A DNA stretch of 64,000 bases from Lasiodiplodia sp. COLG20 (Eukaryota > Ascomycota > Dothideomycetes > Botryosphaeriales > Botryosphaeriaceae), in NCBI GenBank assembly GCA_009801085.1, contig VNWV01000005.1, positions 2,232,001-2,296,000 on the forward strand, read 5' to 3'. Made by a program: the position numbers and the translations under genes. The notes under the pieces were generated by a model. That model did not search any database, was not told where the DNA came from, and saw only the letters and a program-made list of their open reading frames with translations. Positions 20,837 to 32,230 of this stretch are shown in pieces (position 1 is the first letter of the stretch; each line of letters opens with the position of its first letter).

Positions 20837-23138
20837 TCACGATGCCAAGACGCCCTGCTTGAGCGCAGCGATGGCAAAGTGTCCGCCGAGCGTCGGTCTG
20901 GCGCGAAAGCTCTGTGCCGCCAGGCCCACCTCGTCGCCGTCGCTCCAGTACCGATCCGCGAACGGCGCTGTGTTCTCCCCGTTGGATACGTACGCATACA
21001 GGTCATTCACGAACATGGCCTGCGTGTCCGCCTCGCTAACAGCCGCCACCCAGATCTGCCAGTCGGTCTTGGCCCATTTGATCGCGCCTTCGAGCGCAAC
21101 GCCTGCCGGCTGCCGCACCGTTGGGTAAAAGTCCGACAGTGCCGTGTAAGACTCGTCCGGGAAGACGGAAAGGTTGAAGAGCTGGTCCGGGTAGGTGTTG
21201 AATACCATGAAGTATGTGGGATCTTGGTAGGTGAGGGTGAAGAACGAGGCGTTGGTCGAATCCGAGATCTCCGTGCCCAAGCCATCGCCGCCCGTGTCAG
21301 TGCCGTAGATCTGGTCGGCGAAGGAGCGACCCAGGTTGGTGTAGTTGGACTGCGACGTCAACTCGCCGTAGGCGGCCAGACCGACGGCTGCCTTTACGCC
21401 GAGGTTGGTCATGTTGGTGAAGGCGCCGATGCCGTCGTTGGTGCTGAGCTGGTTGACTGGATACAGGCCGTTGTCGGCGAGGTAATCGGCATACTTCTTG
21501 AAGAGGTCTGCGTATTCGGCCGTCCATGAGGTGTCCCCGGTAGCCTTCTGGTATGCAAGCGCCAAGATCTGGAGGTTGCCGCATTGTTCGATTGGCATGG
21601 CCTCATCGAGACCGTCGTCGTGACCGGTAGAGTTTGGATAGTGGGCGCCCATGTCGTGGATGACGTACGGTTGAGGGTAGGCACCTAGGTTATGTTAGCG
21701 AGGTAGTTGACATGAGAATGCTGTAGCTGCTCACCGGTTGCCAAGTAGGTCATCATGGGGTCAAGGAGGAGCTTGATGAATTCCGGGTTGAACATGTAGA
21801 AGAAAGGGAACGTGGGGAAGATGATGTCGACGGTGTTCAGGTTGCCGTTGCTCGAGATCTCCTTGATGAAGGCCCATGGCTTGCTGGTGTCGAAAGTCGA
21901 GTTGTCGATGACAATGTCGATACCGCCGTAGATCTGTCGAACCGAAATCTCCAGGATCGCAGTGTAGTTTGAGCCGCCAGACTCCTCGCCAACACTTTGC
22001 ACCTGCGAATCGATCGACTTGGACTCGGTAACGCAGTCATCGTAGACGTCGATGAAGTGGTCGATGGCATCGGCCCAGTCGGGGTTGTAGGCTCTGTAGA
22101 ACGGCGTCCAAGGGTCGCCCCTGTAGTTGATGGCAAGCTCACGGATGTAGCCAATGGCATACACGGCGCTCTTTGGCGAGCTGACAGTGCCAAGGTCAAA
22201 GGCGAAGCCAGCCACGACACCAGCCGACCAAGCCTCGGTGGTGTTAGTCAGCGTGCCGTTGGCGATGAACTGGCCGCGGACCGTGGAAGGAGAGCCAGTC
22301 TGATGCGAGTCGGCCCTGGCGCCCCAGACCGAGTAGCCCCACCGGGCCATCTCGTTTAGCTCGCCATAGGTAACCTGGTTGTTGTTCCTGATGCGGTATA
22401 CGGTCGTGTCACCGGCCGTCTGCTGAGTAAAGGTGGTGGAATCCGATTGGCCGGTCCACGTGTCGTCGATGTCGGAATAGATCTGAACTGACGGTGTGGC
22501 GCCATCGTTGCCGCTGGCCGTGACGGTCAGAAACGAAAACGGCATAGATTGGCGGCGGTAGTTGGTGGGCGACACGGGGGAGAAGAAGTCAAGGGTGATG
22601 GTGGCATCGCCGGCCGTGAGGGTGAAGTAGGTGTGGGTGGAGGTGAAGTTGCCGCCAACCACGGTAGCCGACTGCGAGCCAGACTCGGGATCAGGCACAC
22701 CGAACAAATTGTAAGCGGTGCCATCGACGCGGGCAATGATGGCCCATGTCAGCTTGTTGGCGTACCAGAACTCGGGCTGCGCGGATGGCAGATCCGATGA
22801 CTGGTTCCCGGGGAGCCACGCTGGGGTTGTCTTAGCTAAGATGATGCAAGGAGAGGATGCGGCTCTGGGAGCAAGGTGGGGAGCGATCCAATAAGTGATA
22901 GGCTTCCCGAGATGCATCTATGAATAGCTGCTAAAGACGACCTCAACCGACACTCGAAAGCATGCAACTCCCCACCATGCCCCCAGCCAGGCCCTCGACA
23001 GCACTTACCTGACAGGTACGGGTTCTTGACAGCCAGCGGATACGACGGCGGGGTGATGGGGGTGAAGGTCTGAGCAGAGCTGCCAATCACAAAAAGGGAG
23101 GCCAAGAGCAGGCGCAAATGCAGTGCGAAGGACGCCAT
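20837..23138 (-). CDS. gtaA: Secreted glutaminase A (GtaA family, DUF4965/DUF1793)
   Basis: Exons 23138-23009, 22820-21735 and 21684-20837 give 687 residues, the length of Aspergillus glutaminase A. Introns are 188 and 50 nt. A signal peptide (MASFALHLRLLLASLFVIGS, ending near SSAQT) leads into the mature start PPSYPLAVKNPYLSAWLPGN, a strong family signature that is formed across intron 1. Further blocks are FWYANKLTWAIIARVDG, the SQATVVGG-type beta-sandwich region, and YPQPYVIHDMGAHYPNSTGH rebuilt across intron 2, then DEAMPIEQCGNLQILALAY. Many N-x-S/T sites fit a secreted glycoprotein. Family members hydrolyse L-glutamine to glutamate and ammonia outside the cell. The second exon's ATG-led frame at 22917 is not the start, because it would lose the signal peptide. 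Confidence 0.9.
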
Positions 23139-24874
23139 CTTCTCGTATAGAGCCTTTAGAATTGCGGCAAAGCCGGGGAGAAAGCAGCAGGCGGTGATGA
23201 GCAGGCTGCCGCCACAAAGCAGCAGGAGCACGACATATTTAGTCTTCCTTTGCTCTCTCGGTTTGGCTCTTGGCGCCCTGAGGAGGGGCTCTCGCTCAGG
23301 GAGGAATGAGACATTGGCATGCCATGTGGAGCCTTTGCCGAATGCCGCCATGGCTGTGAGCAATAACGAGCTTATGCGCGTGGCAGCCAGTTAGCAGGGC
23401 TCGTTCTCCGAAAACAAACAGGGTAAGCTGCGGGCGAGGTAGGACGGAACGGGAGCGCTAGGTGTTTGCGGCAACGCTTGTTTGCACGGCGGAAAATCCT
23501 GCCTGGCGAGATCTTGGTTGCTATTCGCAAGAGATGCGGTCAATGGCGTCAACCGGGGGTCAGGCGGGCCGGGCTGGCTGTTCTGTTGGGCGTGTGTAAT
23601 CGAGCTGCGCGGTGGTTGAAGATGGCTAGAGCGGACGACGTGCTCAGGCGTCGGTCTTGTGTGACTTTCTGCACCCTGGTCGACGCGCTACCCCATGCTC
23701 TGGCAAACCCGGGGGGGCGGAAGTTAATATCGGGCCTAATGCCGATTCCTCCAGCGTCGTCAGTAGTGGATCAACAGCGATCAGTGCAATCTCCTCGCAG
23801 CCACGTCATGGGCCTGTTGCGTGCTCGCGACCGTCGCATGCTAGACAAGCGCCGTTGCCGTCGTCGGTGTTGAGCCACAGCCGGCGGCCGACCGCGCGTA
23901 CTCCTTTCTGGAAGCTTAACATATAGGCTTTACTGGCAGATGTATGTAAGATGATGGTGGTGCGTGCGCCCCGCAGCGCTCGGCAATTCCACGCAGCGGT
24001 CGAGGTCAAAACAAGCCGTGAGTCTGTTTAACGTAGCGCCTCAGCCATTCCCGGGTACGGCGGCCGCCGGCTGACAGCACTCACCCACTCCCCGCGCGCC
24101 GCCCTGTCCCACAATTAGCACGACCTAGACGCGGCGCCAAGAGCGAGATCAACCAGGAGATTCTTGGCAGGCCCGCACAGAAACCAGTCCGCCACATACG
24201 CACCGGCTGTATCACGCGCCATAACGGCCGCTTGCAACAGCCAAGTAGCGGTATACATCTTGTATTATCTGAGTCCACTGTCCGTTGGGTGCCTGGGGCG
24301 CCTGACCGCGCCATTCCGTCCCTACCCCGCTCTCGGGCGTTGGTGCTGCAGGTTGCTCTTTGCAGTGCTTACGCTGTACAGCTCCAATATGCACTTTTAT
24401 CGAACTTCCCTTGCCTGTTCCTTTCACGGCGGCACGCGCACCATCCTTCGCTGCATGTGATGGCATGCCCAGCTGTGGCGCGCTCCTGTCAGCTTCTTGC
24501 GCATCCGCAGGTACAGAGGTCTCGGCCATGACACGTCGTGCACGTGAGCCTAATCAGCTATACATCAGCCTGATATTCCACATTTACGCGACACAGAAGG
24601 ATATGTAAGCACAGACTTATACTCGAGGACGCTAAGAACAACTTGTCTCCAAGCAATGAGCGGAACCGTGCTGCGAGGCGCGCTGAGGCAGCCTCGTCTT
24701 TTTCGGGCTCGATTTGATACGGTTGCGGCATGGAAATATAGACGCAGCGCCATCCCTGATCGCAGCCCAGTTGAAAAAGAAAGACGGTCTGACTTACTGC
24801 ATGGGAGTCCCTGCGCATCTGCAGACGAATTCTCTTCGCCAAATGCTTGACAATTTGAAAAGATTGCAAACCGT
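23139..24874. other. Intergenic region upstream of gtaA
   Basis: The stretch holds the promoter of gtaA and the 3' trailer of the splicing-regulator gene, both on the minus strand. Overlapping frames at 24081-24610 on both strands are Ser/Arg/Cys-rich and look like shadows of non-coding DNA. No gene was recognised. Confidence 0.55.
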
Positions 24875-26053
24875 TCAATCCTTCTTACCAGCCGCAGCGG
24901 CAGCCTCCTTCTTACGCTGGAGGTACCTTTCCTTCGCGCTGCTGATGTCGCCTGCAGTCTTTCGACTCTTGGATGCGTGTTCCAGCTTTGCCCTTTCCTC
25001 GGCCTCTTGGTCGGCTGCACGCTTCGCAGCTTGCTCGAGTTGAGATTCAATCATCCGCGTCTGGCGTTCCCTCATAGCTTGCTTGCCCGACCCGCGGCCT
25101 TGGTAAGCCTGTTGCTGGGACTGAGCCGGGCGAGAAGCCGAAGCAGGTGCTGCAGCCGGCTGCTTGGGCTTCGGCGCAATGTTGAGACCGGCAGTAAGAA
25201 GCTGACGCTTGTCCGCAACCTGGCCTTCATCGTTGATAATGACATCGACACCCCTTTCCTGCATCTCTTTGGCAAGTTCGACGTCGGTCTTCTGCTTCTC
25301 TGCCTCGTCCTCATTTTCGGTCGAGGCTTCCGCTTGGCCAGATTGGGCCTTCTCGGCTGCCGCCATGGCTTCCTGGTGTCTCTTCTCCTCGTCGTTCATC
25401 ATGCTGCGGTAGAATCCAGACATACCAGGACCGCGCTTCTTCCGCTCTTCCTCCTCCCGCTTCTTCTCCTCTTCTTCCAAGCGCAACATCTCCTCCTGCT
25501 GCTTCTTGTATGCATCCGTGACGAACATTTCCTTATCGGCAAAGGCATCGCCCTCGGCTTCGCGCTCGCGCTGCAACAGCTTCTCCTTGGCTCGGAGCTG
25601 GTCGCGCTTGCGCAGCTCGGCAGAAGCGAGTAGGCCTTCCATGTACTTTGGCTTTCTCAGAGCCGCCTCCTCACGATCCTTCTTCTTGCGTTCGGCATCC
25701 TTGGCATGGAGCGCATCGTAGGCAGCATCGTAGTCGTAAATGCTGGAGTCCAGCGTCTCCGCCTCCTCTGCCTTCTTCCGTGACTCTTTCAGCGCCGAGA
25801 GATCACCATAGGGCGTGATCTGCGGCTTCTTCGCAGGCTTCGAGGAGCCGGCATCTTTCTTAGATGGCTTGGACGCATTAGAAGATGAGGCTGGGTTGTC
25901 GAGGTCAAACACGCCAATCTCTTCGACGTTGTCAGCGGGTTTGGCGTCTTCGTTGTCGGACTCGTCATCGCCAAAGAGCGGTTTCTTTGGCTTTCCCTTC
26001 GCAGGTGCCTGCGAGGGCTTTTTGATGTTGAGGCCGTACTTGAGGCTTGCCAT
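24875..26053 (-). CDS. NSRP1/CCDC55-like nuclear speckle splicing regulator (DUF2040)
   Basis: A single exon of 392 residues from the ATG at 26053 (MASLKYGLNIKKPSQAP), the conserved N-terminus of this family. An acidic spacer (DDESDNEDAK) leads to the DUF2040 helical domain at about 110-245: SIYDYDAAYDALHAKDAERK, then KPKYMEGLLASAELRKRDQL, then a Glu/Lys-rich coiled coil that ends in GPGMSGFYRSMM. The C-terminus is Gln/Ala-rich and charged. The animal homologue NSRP1 acts in alternative splice-site choice in nuclear speckles; the fungal role is inferred. The upstream frame to 26143 (MCARRPLAALRN) is not used because it belongs to the 150-bp region shared with the next gene. Confidence 0.85.
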   Translation of the reverse strand: MASLKYGLNIKKPSQAPAKGKPKKPLFGDDESDNEDAKPADNVEEIGVFDLDNPASSSNASKPSKKDAGSSKPAKKPQITPYGDLSALKESRKKAEEAETLDSSIYDYDAAYDALHAKDAERKKKDREEAALRKPKYMEGLLASAELRKRDQLRAKEKLLQREREAEGDAFADKEMFVTDAYKKQQEEMLRLEEEEKKREEEERKKRGPGMSGFYRSMMNDEEKRHQEAMAAAEKAQSGQAEASTENEDEAEKQKTDVELAKEMQERGVDVIINDEGQVADKRQLLTAGLNIAPKPKQPAAAPASASRPAQSQQQAYQGRGSGKQAMRERQTRMIESQLEQAAKRAADQEAEERAKLEHASKSRKTAGDISSAKERYLQRKKEAAAAAGKKD

Positions 26054-26203
26054 GTTGGCGAGGGAAAGTGTCTCAGCGGTGGGTCGTTGGGGTTGAAGCT
26101 CCTGCACATTACGTAAGGCGGCTAAAGGCCGGCGGGCGCACACGCCATCAGCTATGTCATTGCAGCCAGCACCGCAACTCCCTCGTCAACTGCCCCCACA
26201 ACG
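26054..26203. promoter_or_regulatory. 150-bp bidirectional promoter region
   Basis: The start codons of the NSRP1-like gene (-) and the NFKBIL1-like gene (+) are 150 bp apart, so the two must share promoter DNA. Both products look nuclear. No TATA box is visible. Confidence 0.5.
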
Positions 26204-27184
26204 ATGACCTCGCCGGACGCCCCGAGTGGCGACGAATATCGCACTGCGCGCCCCACAAAGTTCCGGTTCAAATCGAAGCGCTCACGAGACCACGATCGCT
26301 CCGACTCCTCCCACCGGCACAGGCGTAGAAGGGGTGAAGATGATGGACAGCACCGGCACCATCGCCGCCACCACAGTCGGAAGCACAACCGCTCCACAAT
26401 CGTGAACGACGACCCAAGCGCCTATGATGACGCCTACACCGCCACAACCCGGTCGGATCAGTACATGGATCCTGATGCCGCCTTCCGCGAGTCTCTCTTC
26501 GACGCCCTTGCCGATGATGAGGGAGCTGCATACTGGGAAGGAGTCTATGGCCAGCCTATCCACACGTACCCCAACGAACACCAAACGCCTACAGGAGAGC
26601 TGGAGCGCATGTCGGATGAAGAGTACGCCGAGTATGTCCGACGCAAGATGTGGGAAAAGTCGCATCAGCACATACTCGAAGAGCGCGAGAGACAAGACAA
26701 GGAGAGGCAGAAAAGAAAAGCGGATGAGAAAGCACAGCGCGAGCGGACCAGGTACATGCAAGATGAGCATGACAGTTTCCAAAGAAGTGTGGAAGCAAGC
26801 CTGAAGCGAGGCGAAGAGCGGAAAGCCAAGAAGAAGTGGAAGGAGGTCTGGGCAAGGTACACCAAGGAATGGGAGGATATTGCAGCTGGTACCGCGGACA
26901 ATGGCCTCGCAGTCAAAGATTTGCTGCCATGGCCCGTCGAATCAGGCAAAGTCAAGCACGTTTCAAAGGACGAGGTGGAGCACTTTTTCCGAAATGTGCC
27001 GCTTGGAGAGGAGGAGCTTGCCACACAACTCAAGGCAGAGCGCGTACGCTGGCACCCAGACAAAATCCAGCACAAATTCGGCGAGCGTGGCATTGATGAG
27101 GCCACTATGAAAGCCGTGACCGCCATTTTCCAAGTCATCGACAGGATATGGAGTGAGGTCCGCGAGAGGAAGGCAAAGGCATGA
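26204..27184 (+). CDS. NFKBIL1-like protein with HPD-type C-terminal motif
   Basis: A single exon of 326 residues. The N-terminal 65 residues are rich in Arg, His and Ser (KSKRSRDHDRSDSSHRHRRR), as in RNA-processing proteins. The middle is a long charged coiled coil (about 135-235; EERERQDKERQKRKADEKAQ). The C-terminus has VKHVSKDEVEHFFRNVP and VRWHPDKIQHKFGE, a J-domain-like HPD motif shared with human NF-kappa-B inhibitor-like 1, and ends in a short helix AIFQVIDRIW. Fungal members are usually annotated as NFKBIL1-like; I infer a nuclear role linked to splicing or transcription. It is divergently arranged with a splicing-regulator gene. Confidence 0.8.
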   Translation: MTSPDAPSGDEYRTARPTKFRFKSKRSRDHDRSDSSHRHRRRRGEDDGQHRHHRRHHSRKHNRSTIVNDDPSAYDDAYTATTRSDQYMDPDAAFRESLFDALADDEGAAYWEGVYGQPIHTYPNEHQTPTGELERMSDEEYAEYVRRKMWEKSHQHILEERERQDKERQKRKADEKAQRERTRYMQDEHDSFQRSVEASLKRGEERKAKKKWKEVWARYTKEWEDIAAGTADNGLAVKDLLPWPVESGKVKHVSKDEVEHFFRNVPLGEEELATQLKAERVRWHPDKIQHKFGERGIDEATMKAVTAIFQVIDRIWSEVRERKAKA

Positions 27185-28376
27185 TGGAGTCGGCGCTTTT
27201 CACATTTGACCATGATACCCCTTTAACTTAGACTTTTCGGAGAAACCGAGCGGGCGATTGCGAAGTATTCCCCTCGAATAGACCAGTTGTATCGCTGAAA
27301 GAGCCCGCTCTAGTACTCTAAGAGCTGCTGTGCGCGGGAAATGTTCTCTGAGGTTGGGCGGCGTCTTCAAACCCGAGCACGGACCGCGGCAGCTTCCCCA
27401 AACTCCCACTCTGACGTCAGAGTGCGTGCGCACAACTCAAAAGCAACTCCGATCCGCCCTATACACTCTTCTTCTTCTTTCTTTGGGTAGGGTCGAAAAG
27501 GCCTACCCCACGATCTGCAAAGGCCGGGTCTCTTTGGGTACTGCGATGCATACCCCTGGTTTGAAAAGGCCAGCCAGCGCTTCACGGTCTGTGCAAAGAC
27601 CGACCCAACCTTTTTTTTTTATTCCCGTTGTATTATCCACCTAGAGTGGGTATACGAGGGGGATATAGATTTGTTCTTCTTGGAGAGACCAGTCCCTGCT
27701 GCGGCCCTCTTTGAACAGCAGGGCGGCCCGGTGGGCTTTGGAGGAACACCACCAGGGTGCTACCTCAAGCGTTGGGCTCAATTCCCGACTCATCTTTTTG
27801 CGTTTTGGTGGTTGGGGTTGGTGGTGAAGTTTTTTTTTTTTAAGTGCATCATAGCGCTCACCGGGGTAGGACCGGTGGCCTGAGTGCTACCATGAAACCA
27901 CCATGGATTAGCTAGTACCTAGCAGACTAGCTGGCTTTTACTTCGTTATCTAAGCAAGACATGGGAAAGAAAGCTTGAAGAGGTGTCGGTCACGGGCTGT
28001 TGATCATTAAGCTGCACACACATACACAGTAACTAACTCTATACGGCAATCTCCTTCAGAGGGAAGGAACACTGTGTTTCATGAGCAATTCTTTTATAGC
28101 ATTGCCCTTACGTGGGTAGTTATAGTGGATATCGAGATCCAGATGTAAGTTTGGAATTGTGCGAATGAACCAGAACATTGGATTCAACTACCCACGTCGT
28201 AATGGAAAGAGTGATTCAGAAGAGCCAACCATTCTGTAAGTTACTGCGCTGCTGCTCGAATTCGATCGAGAGCTTTCGAAAAACCCGCACCAACATAAAC
28301 GCTTCTTCGAACGCCACACTACATACCAGAAACTTGAATGCAAACAAAGCCACGTCAAGCCCACCTTTCTTCCGCC
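27185..28376. other. Convergent intergenic region
   Basis: The stretch lies between the 3' ends of the NFKBIL1-like (+) and amine oxidase (-) genes. It contains T-rich runs near 27610 and 27829 and a decayed palindromic element at 28108-28202. No gene was recognised. Confidence 0.6.
28108..28202. mobile_element. Degenerate copy of the palindromic MITE-like family (copy A)
   Basis: The ends read TTACGTGGGTAGTT (28108) and AACTACCCACGTCGTAA (to 28202), inverted copies of one another, and match the GGGTAGTTGAAGCT arms of the better copies further right. The centre has decayed. It is intergenic, 3' of the amine oxidase gene. Confidence 0.55.
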
Positions 28377-30541
28377 TTACAGCTTTGCCTTCTCCGCGGC
28401 GCAGCACTCGCCGGCGGCGTCGACGACCAAGACGCTCCTGTTTCTCTCCTGCGTGCTCTGCGGCACGTCCAGGGCCGGGTTGGCGTCGAAGAAGCCGCTC
28501 GGCTTCAAGCTGACGGTCATGGTGTCGCACGGCATGACGGGGTAGTCCTCGGTGCGGGGGTTGTGCGTCAGGCTAATGGAGTGCCACACGACGATGTCCT
28601 CGGCGTCGACCGGGTCGGCCCTGGCGGCCCACGCGGCCAGGTCCGCGTTGTCCGGCAAGTCGTTGCTCGGCAGGGACTGGTACGTGTATTCGCCGGCCGG
28701 GTGCAGCTCGCCGTCGCGGTGGCGCGTCACCCAGAAGGGGTGGCGGGCGTACCGGGCGCGGCGGCCGTGGAACGAGTCCGGGTGCGCCAGCAGCATCTGC
28801 TTGGGCGGGCTGTGGATGGCGTACGCGACGGGCTGGCCTGAGGTGCGGTTGATGGCTGCTGGGTTGGTGATCTTGTGGACGCGGTTGGGGGCGGCGGACG
28901 AGGTGCCCGAGCGTGTGAGTGTGCGCTTGGTTGTGACGTAGCCCACGCCGAAGGGGTTGGTGGTGGCGTCCATGGGGAGAGGGACCGAGTCTTCTTCCAT
29001 GAACGAGTTGTTGTCGCCGTCGAGACAGGGATCGATGCGGAGGCAGAAAACTATGATCAGTCAGTAAGGAGGTAGACGGGCTAGAAGATGAATGGCAGGA
29101 TTACTGTGCTGGTGGAAGTGGGCAACTACGCCTTCGTTGACGTTGGTCCCCCACGGCACTTGGACACCATGCGCGATGGGTGCTGTTGACAGTATGCCGG
29201 TCGCTTGGATGTTGTAGTGCAGCCCAGCGGCTTGGTCAAGGTGCCATGCGAATATGTAGTCGTAATTGCCCACGGTAATAATGGTCTGTAGAACGAGGAT
29301 GCGGGAGCGCGTGATGCTGACTTCACCCGTGCGCGAGTTGGTGTGCTTCCAGCCGATGCCGTTATCCTGCTCATGCATGCACACTGCGTTCGGCTTTTCC
29401 ACAGGATCGCCGTTTGAGTTGTTGGTCACAAATGAAAAGTACTTGATCAGACCGAGACAGTCACAGCCCAGTTTGAGGTCGTTGGCACATACACCTGCGC
29501 CAATGTCGCCGACGTCGAAGACTGACTTGCGATGGTATGGAGACTGAGGAGAGCCGTATGGCACGAACATCTCGGCCAGACTCAGCCGATGGAACAGGTC
29601 ACGGCCATCGTAGGTTACGTTGTGGAGGACCATGCCCTCCCTCCAGTTGAAACCCAGCCGAAAGCGCCACTTTTGCCAAGAAACCAGATGGCCGTCGACG
29701 GTGAAAGAAGCCCCTTGCGGTTGGCTAACGTGAAGCGGCTTGAGGTCAGAGCGAATAGCTGTGTTCAGGAGATCAGGGTGAAATTCCCGCGGCTTGTGAG
29801 GAACATGTCCTTCCTGCGGCGGCGTGGTCGACTCAAGTTCAGCTCCAAGAGGGAGGTAATACATGGTGACTAAGTCTTTAGTGTGCATGTCAAATACCGG
29901 AGAGAAGTCGAGGGGGAAATCGTAGACGTTGGATCCAGCATGGTCGTTGTCGAGGTTGCAAGCATACATGTAGCACTAGAAATCCGTTAGAGACGATTTC
30001 GGAATCATCACTAAGCACTTACCTGGATCAGTCTCCGGCTCTCAGTGCCTGAATCACGCCCGTACGGCCAGGTGTCGCACTGCACGCGTGCAGAAACGGG
30101 CAACTGGAGGCGCTCGAGTTCCTTCTTAACGGCGGGATGTTGCATGCACAGATCTCTCATGCCAATAACCTCATCGATATCAGCTTGGCCATGGATCCGG
30201 CCATCCAGCTTCTTGACGCTCTCAACTTTCTCGCTGGACAAGTTCCCTTCGGCAGTAAAAGTACCTTGCTCGCCACGAAACAGGTACAGTGCAACAACGC
30301 GTCTTGGCAAAGGCGGAGGCTTCTCTCCTCGGAGTTCGGCTTGGAGATATGGCCGCAGTTGCGCCTTGGGCGGCTCAATGAGCGCAATCCTTTTGAAATG
30401 AAGCAATTTCCCTGGATTGGCATTCTTAAACAGCCTCGCCGCCTTCTGGATCTCCTGGGCAGTGATTGGGTCCAATGGATGCGCCACAGGCTGTGTGTGG
30501 AAGGCGCGGTTGAAGGACGAGGGAGGAACCTGCAGGGCCAT
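28377..30541 (-). CDS. Copper amine oxidase, probably peroxisomal
   Basis: Exons 30541-30023, 29975-29105 and 29050-28377 give 687 residues, the normal length for fungal primary-amine oxidases. Introns are 47 and 54 nt. Residues 1-173 hold the N2/N3 domains, starting PLDPITAQEIQKAARLF. The catalytic core has the topaquinone site T-x-x-N-Y-D in ITVGNYDYIF (precursor about Y411), the copper-binding pair FHQH rebuilt at the exon 2/3 join (about H461, H463), and a third His in SLTHNPRTEDYPVMP. The catalytic base Asp region is FDVGDIGAGVCANDL-like. The enzyme oxidises primary amines to aldehydes with release of ammonia and peroxide. The C-terminus is AKL, a type 1 peroxisomal signal, and there is no signal peptide, so it should sit in peroxisomes. 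Confidence 0.93.
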
Positions 30542-30961
30542 CGTGGTTGAGTTGGAAGGAATGGGTGATTGACCGAGCCAGCAACGTACGAGGGAGCGGG
30601 GTCCTTTGTGTATGTGTGTTATCGAGATGAGTCCGCTCGGGAATCAAAGGATGACTCCGTTCAGACCGACAACGATGCCCCGCATGCACCTGCCACTTTG
30701 CGCATTTGTGCCACGAGCTGCGCCATTAAGGATACAACTTCCCGTTTCATTGGTTGATTGAAGGCGGAACCTCGGTTCTGATGCCGTGTGAGTATGTACG
30801 TCGACGGGTCGATCAAGTGCGGAGGCCGATGCCATCGATAACGTATCTATCGGATAAGCGCGTCAACTCCACTTGTGCCCGAGCGATGTAGCAACATGAC
30901 CGAACCCCCATCAGGTTTAATCAGAGGAAACTCCTACTTCTAATCGCAACATGTCTTTCAT

Positions 30962-30978
30962 CACGTGCATCTCACGTG
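30962..30978. promoter_or_regulatory. Pair of CACGTG E-boxes
   Basis: CACGTG occurs at 30962 and again at 30973, one helical turn apart, about 420 bp upstream of the amine oxidase ATG. CACGTG is bound by bHLH factors in fungi. A role in amine oxidase control is only suggested by position. Confidence 0.3.
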
Positions 30979-31114
30979 GTCGTGCTTGAGGGATTGTTCC
31001 GTTGCGGGTCAGGATTGCCTTCTTTAACATTGCATGAAAACGAGAATAGACATTCGGATGGGTCTGTGAATTGATGAGATACACAAGTAACGCACCCACT
31101 TTGAAAGATTCTGT

Positions 31115-31315
31115 GACGTGGATTTATTTAGCTCCTATCATGGCTAGTTGAATCTACCGTCCGGACGTTGATGTATAATTATCCATTCCTCGTTTATGTC
31201 CGGATAATAGCTTTGAGTGTCTAAATAGCTCTTTATAGAAGAAAGGGGGGGAAAAGCTAAGGTACAGTAGCCCGACTATTTTTTCGCCCTGGCCTTCGGC
31301 TGCAATGCCCCTCTA
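31115..31315. mobile_element. Palindromic MITE-like element (copy B)
   Basis: The core at 31142-31215 has left arm CTAGTTGAATCTACCGTCCG and a diverged right arm GTCCGGATAATAGCTTTGAG around an AT-rich spacer. To the right, CCTTCGGCTGCAATGCCCCT (31293-31312) followed by CTA matches the right terminal repeat of copies C and D. The left end is not clear; 31115 is set by similarity to copy F (CGTGGATTT). Confidence 0.6.
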
Positions 31316-32230
31316 GTCTTTTCCCCTCAGCTTAGCATCTCGTAATCCTCTTGGCTAGGCGAAGCGAGCCGTCGTACTCTTTACCCCTTGCTCATCTATG
31401 CTCCTCGAACCGAGATCGATATGGCTTGCAAAACTGCGATCACTCAGCACGGCAACGCTTGTGGATACAGATGAAAAATGAATTCAGAGTCGACTCCACC
31501 CTTTTCTACCCAATCAGGCAGGCCTCTACAAAAAAAGAAAGATACAAAAGTTTATTTATATTGCTAATCCCCGTACACCTTCTTAAGCAAGTAGCTCCGA
31601 GGTGGACATGAGACACGGCCAACGATGAAGTTCAACCCTGGGGAAAGAAATATGACCCTAATAGGTATGATGGCTGCTGCCAACCCTGCCGATATTAGGG
31701 ATGAAGATACGCGCATATACCAAGGGGGTTCGAAGGAACATCGTGCGACGTCCAAGCGCCGTGTTCAGGAGAAAGGAAAGAGGGCCGAGCGTCCCTGTTG
31801 CAGATGAAAGTTTATTTCCGCCACACCCGCATCCCTTCGCTGGCCTGATCTTCGCCCCATGTTCGTGTTGCCCGTCGCATGCGCCGGTTTAGCAGAAGAT
31901 GGCTCGATGGCACAATGCGCGGCACAAATGAAATGGTATGTAAGACGACACAAAAAAAAAAAAACAATTGTGGTGAGATGGCAGGTAATCAAATGTCAAA
32001 AATGTCTCAAAGTACATGAAGCAACAAATAAGAACTGCCAATCCGGGAACAATTCATCATCAAAGCGAGCGTCGTTTTACGAAAGCTATACTATTCCATA
32101 CCAAGTACAAATAAATTGAATAACTAAATCATGTTCAAGAAGGGACGAAAGCAAGAAGAAGCTATTTGCCGGACCACTCGGTCTGAGCGGAGACAAGACG
32201 ATGAGTCTAGGATTGAGCCCAGATCACCCT

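Larger units (their letters stand above)
30542..32230. other. Intergenic region upstream of the amine oxidase
   Basis: The stretch holds the amine oxidase promoter (right of 30541), a palindromic element at 31115-31315, and the 3' trailer of the cutinase gene (left of 32231). Short A and T runs occur (A12 near 31953). No gene was recognised. Confidence 0.55.

Noticed and set aside
26260..26285. GGTTCAAATC, a tRNA T-loop-like string
   Set aside because: It lies inside the NFKBIL1-like coding sequence and no cloverleaf can be drawn around it.
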